Assembly (NCBI GenBank): GCA_937952345.1
Contig: CALFYN010000080.1
Location: 1-5,630, forward strand
Direction: 5' to 3'
Source: an uncultured Acidobacteriota bacterium
GTDB lineage: Bacteria; Acidobacteriota; Terriglobia; Bryobacterales; Bryobacteraceae
Length of the DNA: 5,630 bases
Both the position numbers and the translations under genes were made by a program. Below, piece after piece: positions 5,090 to 5,630 of this stretch; the stretch's first letter is position 1; the number at the start of each line of letters is the position of its first letter. The notes beneath the pieces were generated by a model that saw only the letters and a program-made list of their open reading frames with translations, searched no databases and was not told the origin of the DNA.

Positions 5090-5630
5090 ACTTCCTCCGC
5101 CCGCAGCGTCGATAACACGAACGGCGTTTCGCTCACCTTGGCCTCGCGGGTGCCGCGCAGAATGCCCGCCCACAGCAGGATTGAGTCCACGAGAATCGTC
5201 GTCACCAACACCAGGAACAATCCGCACACCGCCGCATCCAGCCGGTTGTTGAAGATCACTGTCTGCGTTTCGGCGATTTTCGCCGCCGCCACCTTGCCGG
5301 CATCCAGCATGCCCTGCAACTGATCGGCCTGCGCCAGGAATCCAATCCGCGGAATGGGGGAAAAAATCTTCTGCCACGCCGCCGTGTAGCACACGATCAC
5401 CAGCCATGCCAGCGGCGTGCACGTAATCCACATATACTTCGCGCCGTGCATTTTGATGAGAATCGTCGTTGCCACGCAGAGCGCAATCGCCGCCAGCAAC
5501 TGGTTCGCAATTCCGAACAGCGGCCACAGCGAATTGATCCCGCCGAGCGGATCGCGCACGCCCTGAATCAGAAAATATCCCCACGCCAGCACAATCACGG
5601 CGCTTGATCCAATAACGCCCGGCATCCAAC
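5086..5630 (-). CDS. cstA: Carbon starvation protein CstA, C-terminal part (runs off window)
   Basis: The frame is open to the right edge (a Trp codon precedes the Met at 5625), so this is the last ~181 codons of a longer gene. The segment 'GGINSLWPLFGIANQLLAAIAL' splits into a signature GGIN-LWPLFG and an IANQLLA motif, highly characteristic of the CstA family (CstA_5TM region). Hydrophobic membrane segments are visible at VIGSSAVIVLAWGYFLIQGV, around IANQLLAAIALCVATTILI, at WITCTPLAWLVIVCYTAAW, and in the terminal AAVCGLFLVLVTTILVDSI stretch. A polar loop (about AQADQLQGMLDAGKVAAAKI) separates the last two. CstA is an inner-membrane transporter linked to peptide and pyruvate uptake in E. 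coli, induced on carbon starvation there. The ybdD-like partner follows with a 4-bp overlap. The promoter and N-terminus lie outside the window. Confidence 0.93.
   Translation of the reverse strand, partial: WMPGVIGSSAVIVLAWGYFLIQGVRDPLGGINSLWPLFGIANQLLAAIALCVATTILIKMHGAKYMWITCTPLAWLVIVCYTAAWQKIFSPIPRIGFLAQADQLQGMLDAGKVAAAKIAETQTVIFNNRLDAAVCGLFLVLVTTILVDSILLWAGILRGTREAKVSETPFVLSTLRAEEV
5091..5098 (-). promoter_or_regulatory. Strong ribosome-binding site of the ybdD-like gene
   Basis: On - the bases read GGAGGAAG one base before the ATG at 5089, inside the last codons of cstA. With the ATGA stop-start overlap this fixes the start and indicates coupled translation. Confidence 0.8.

Noticed and set aside
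4571..5323. 250-codon open frame on + across higA, ybdD and cstA
   Set aside because: It is antisense to three recognisable genes and has no motif of its own.

Overview
The window (high GC, roughly 60% or more) looks like the chromosome of a soil acidobacterium of the Solibacter/Bryobacter type. This is an inference from gene content: large secreted NHL-repeat and SBBP-repeat proteins with an 'ITTVAGNG...GDGGPA' repeat style, plus abundant small toxin-antitoxin modules. No rRNA or other definitive marker is present.

Layout from left to right. (1) The 3' part of a secreted repeat protein on + (1-1431), with an SBBP-like beta-propeller part followed by three ~115-residue 'PCR-x-x-DTR ... GYF' repeats. 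(2) Converging on it with a 10-bp gap, a complete secreted 12-repeat NHL propeller protein on - (1442-3502). (3) A 329-bp stretch without an intact gene (3503-3831). It holds a decayed copy of the 3' end of the ybdD-like gene (-), abutted to a copy of the 3' end of the first gene (+), then a promoter. (4) A Phd/YefM-type antitoxin and PIN-domain (VapC) toxin pair on +, overlapping by 4 bp. (5) Three bases later, a second 3'-end copy of the ybdD-like gene (-). (6) An orphan HigA-type antitoxin (-) preceded by only the last ~25 codons of its HigB toxin. (7) The intact 55-codon ybdD-like gene, overlapping by 4 bp the end of a cstA carbon-starvation/pyruvate transporter gene that runs off the right edge.

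The housekeeping part is the cstA-ybdD pair at the right, a transporter and its small partner. The left half encodes exported repeat proteins of unknown target. Between them lies an accessory island of two toxin-antitoxin modules, one intact and one missing its toxin.

The most striking structure is not a gene. Three same-orientation copies of the ybdD 3' end bracket the two TA modules, and two same-orientation copies of the first gene's 3' end bracket the NHL gene. Exact identity reaches 49 bp and 58 bp. In both families the identical core is followed by a handful of last codons that differ mostly at synonymous positions and use a different stop codon. This is the pattern expected when DNA inserts into the 3' end of a gene and regenerates the gene's tail, but no recombinase is visible in the window.
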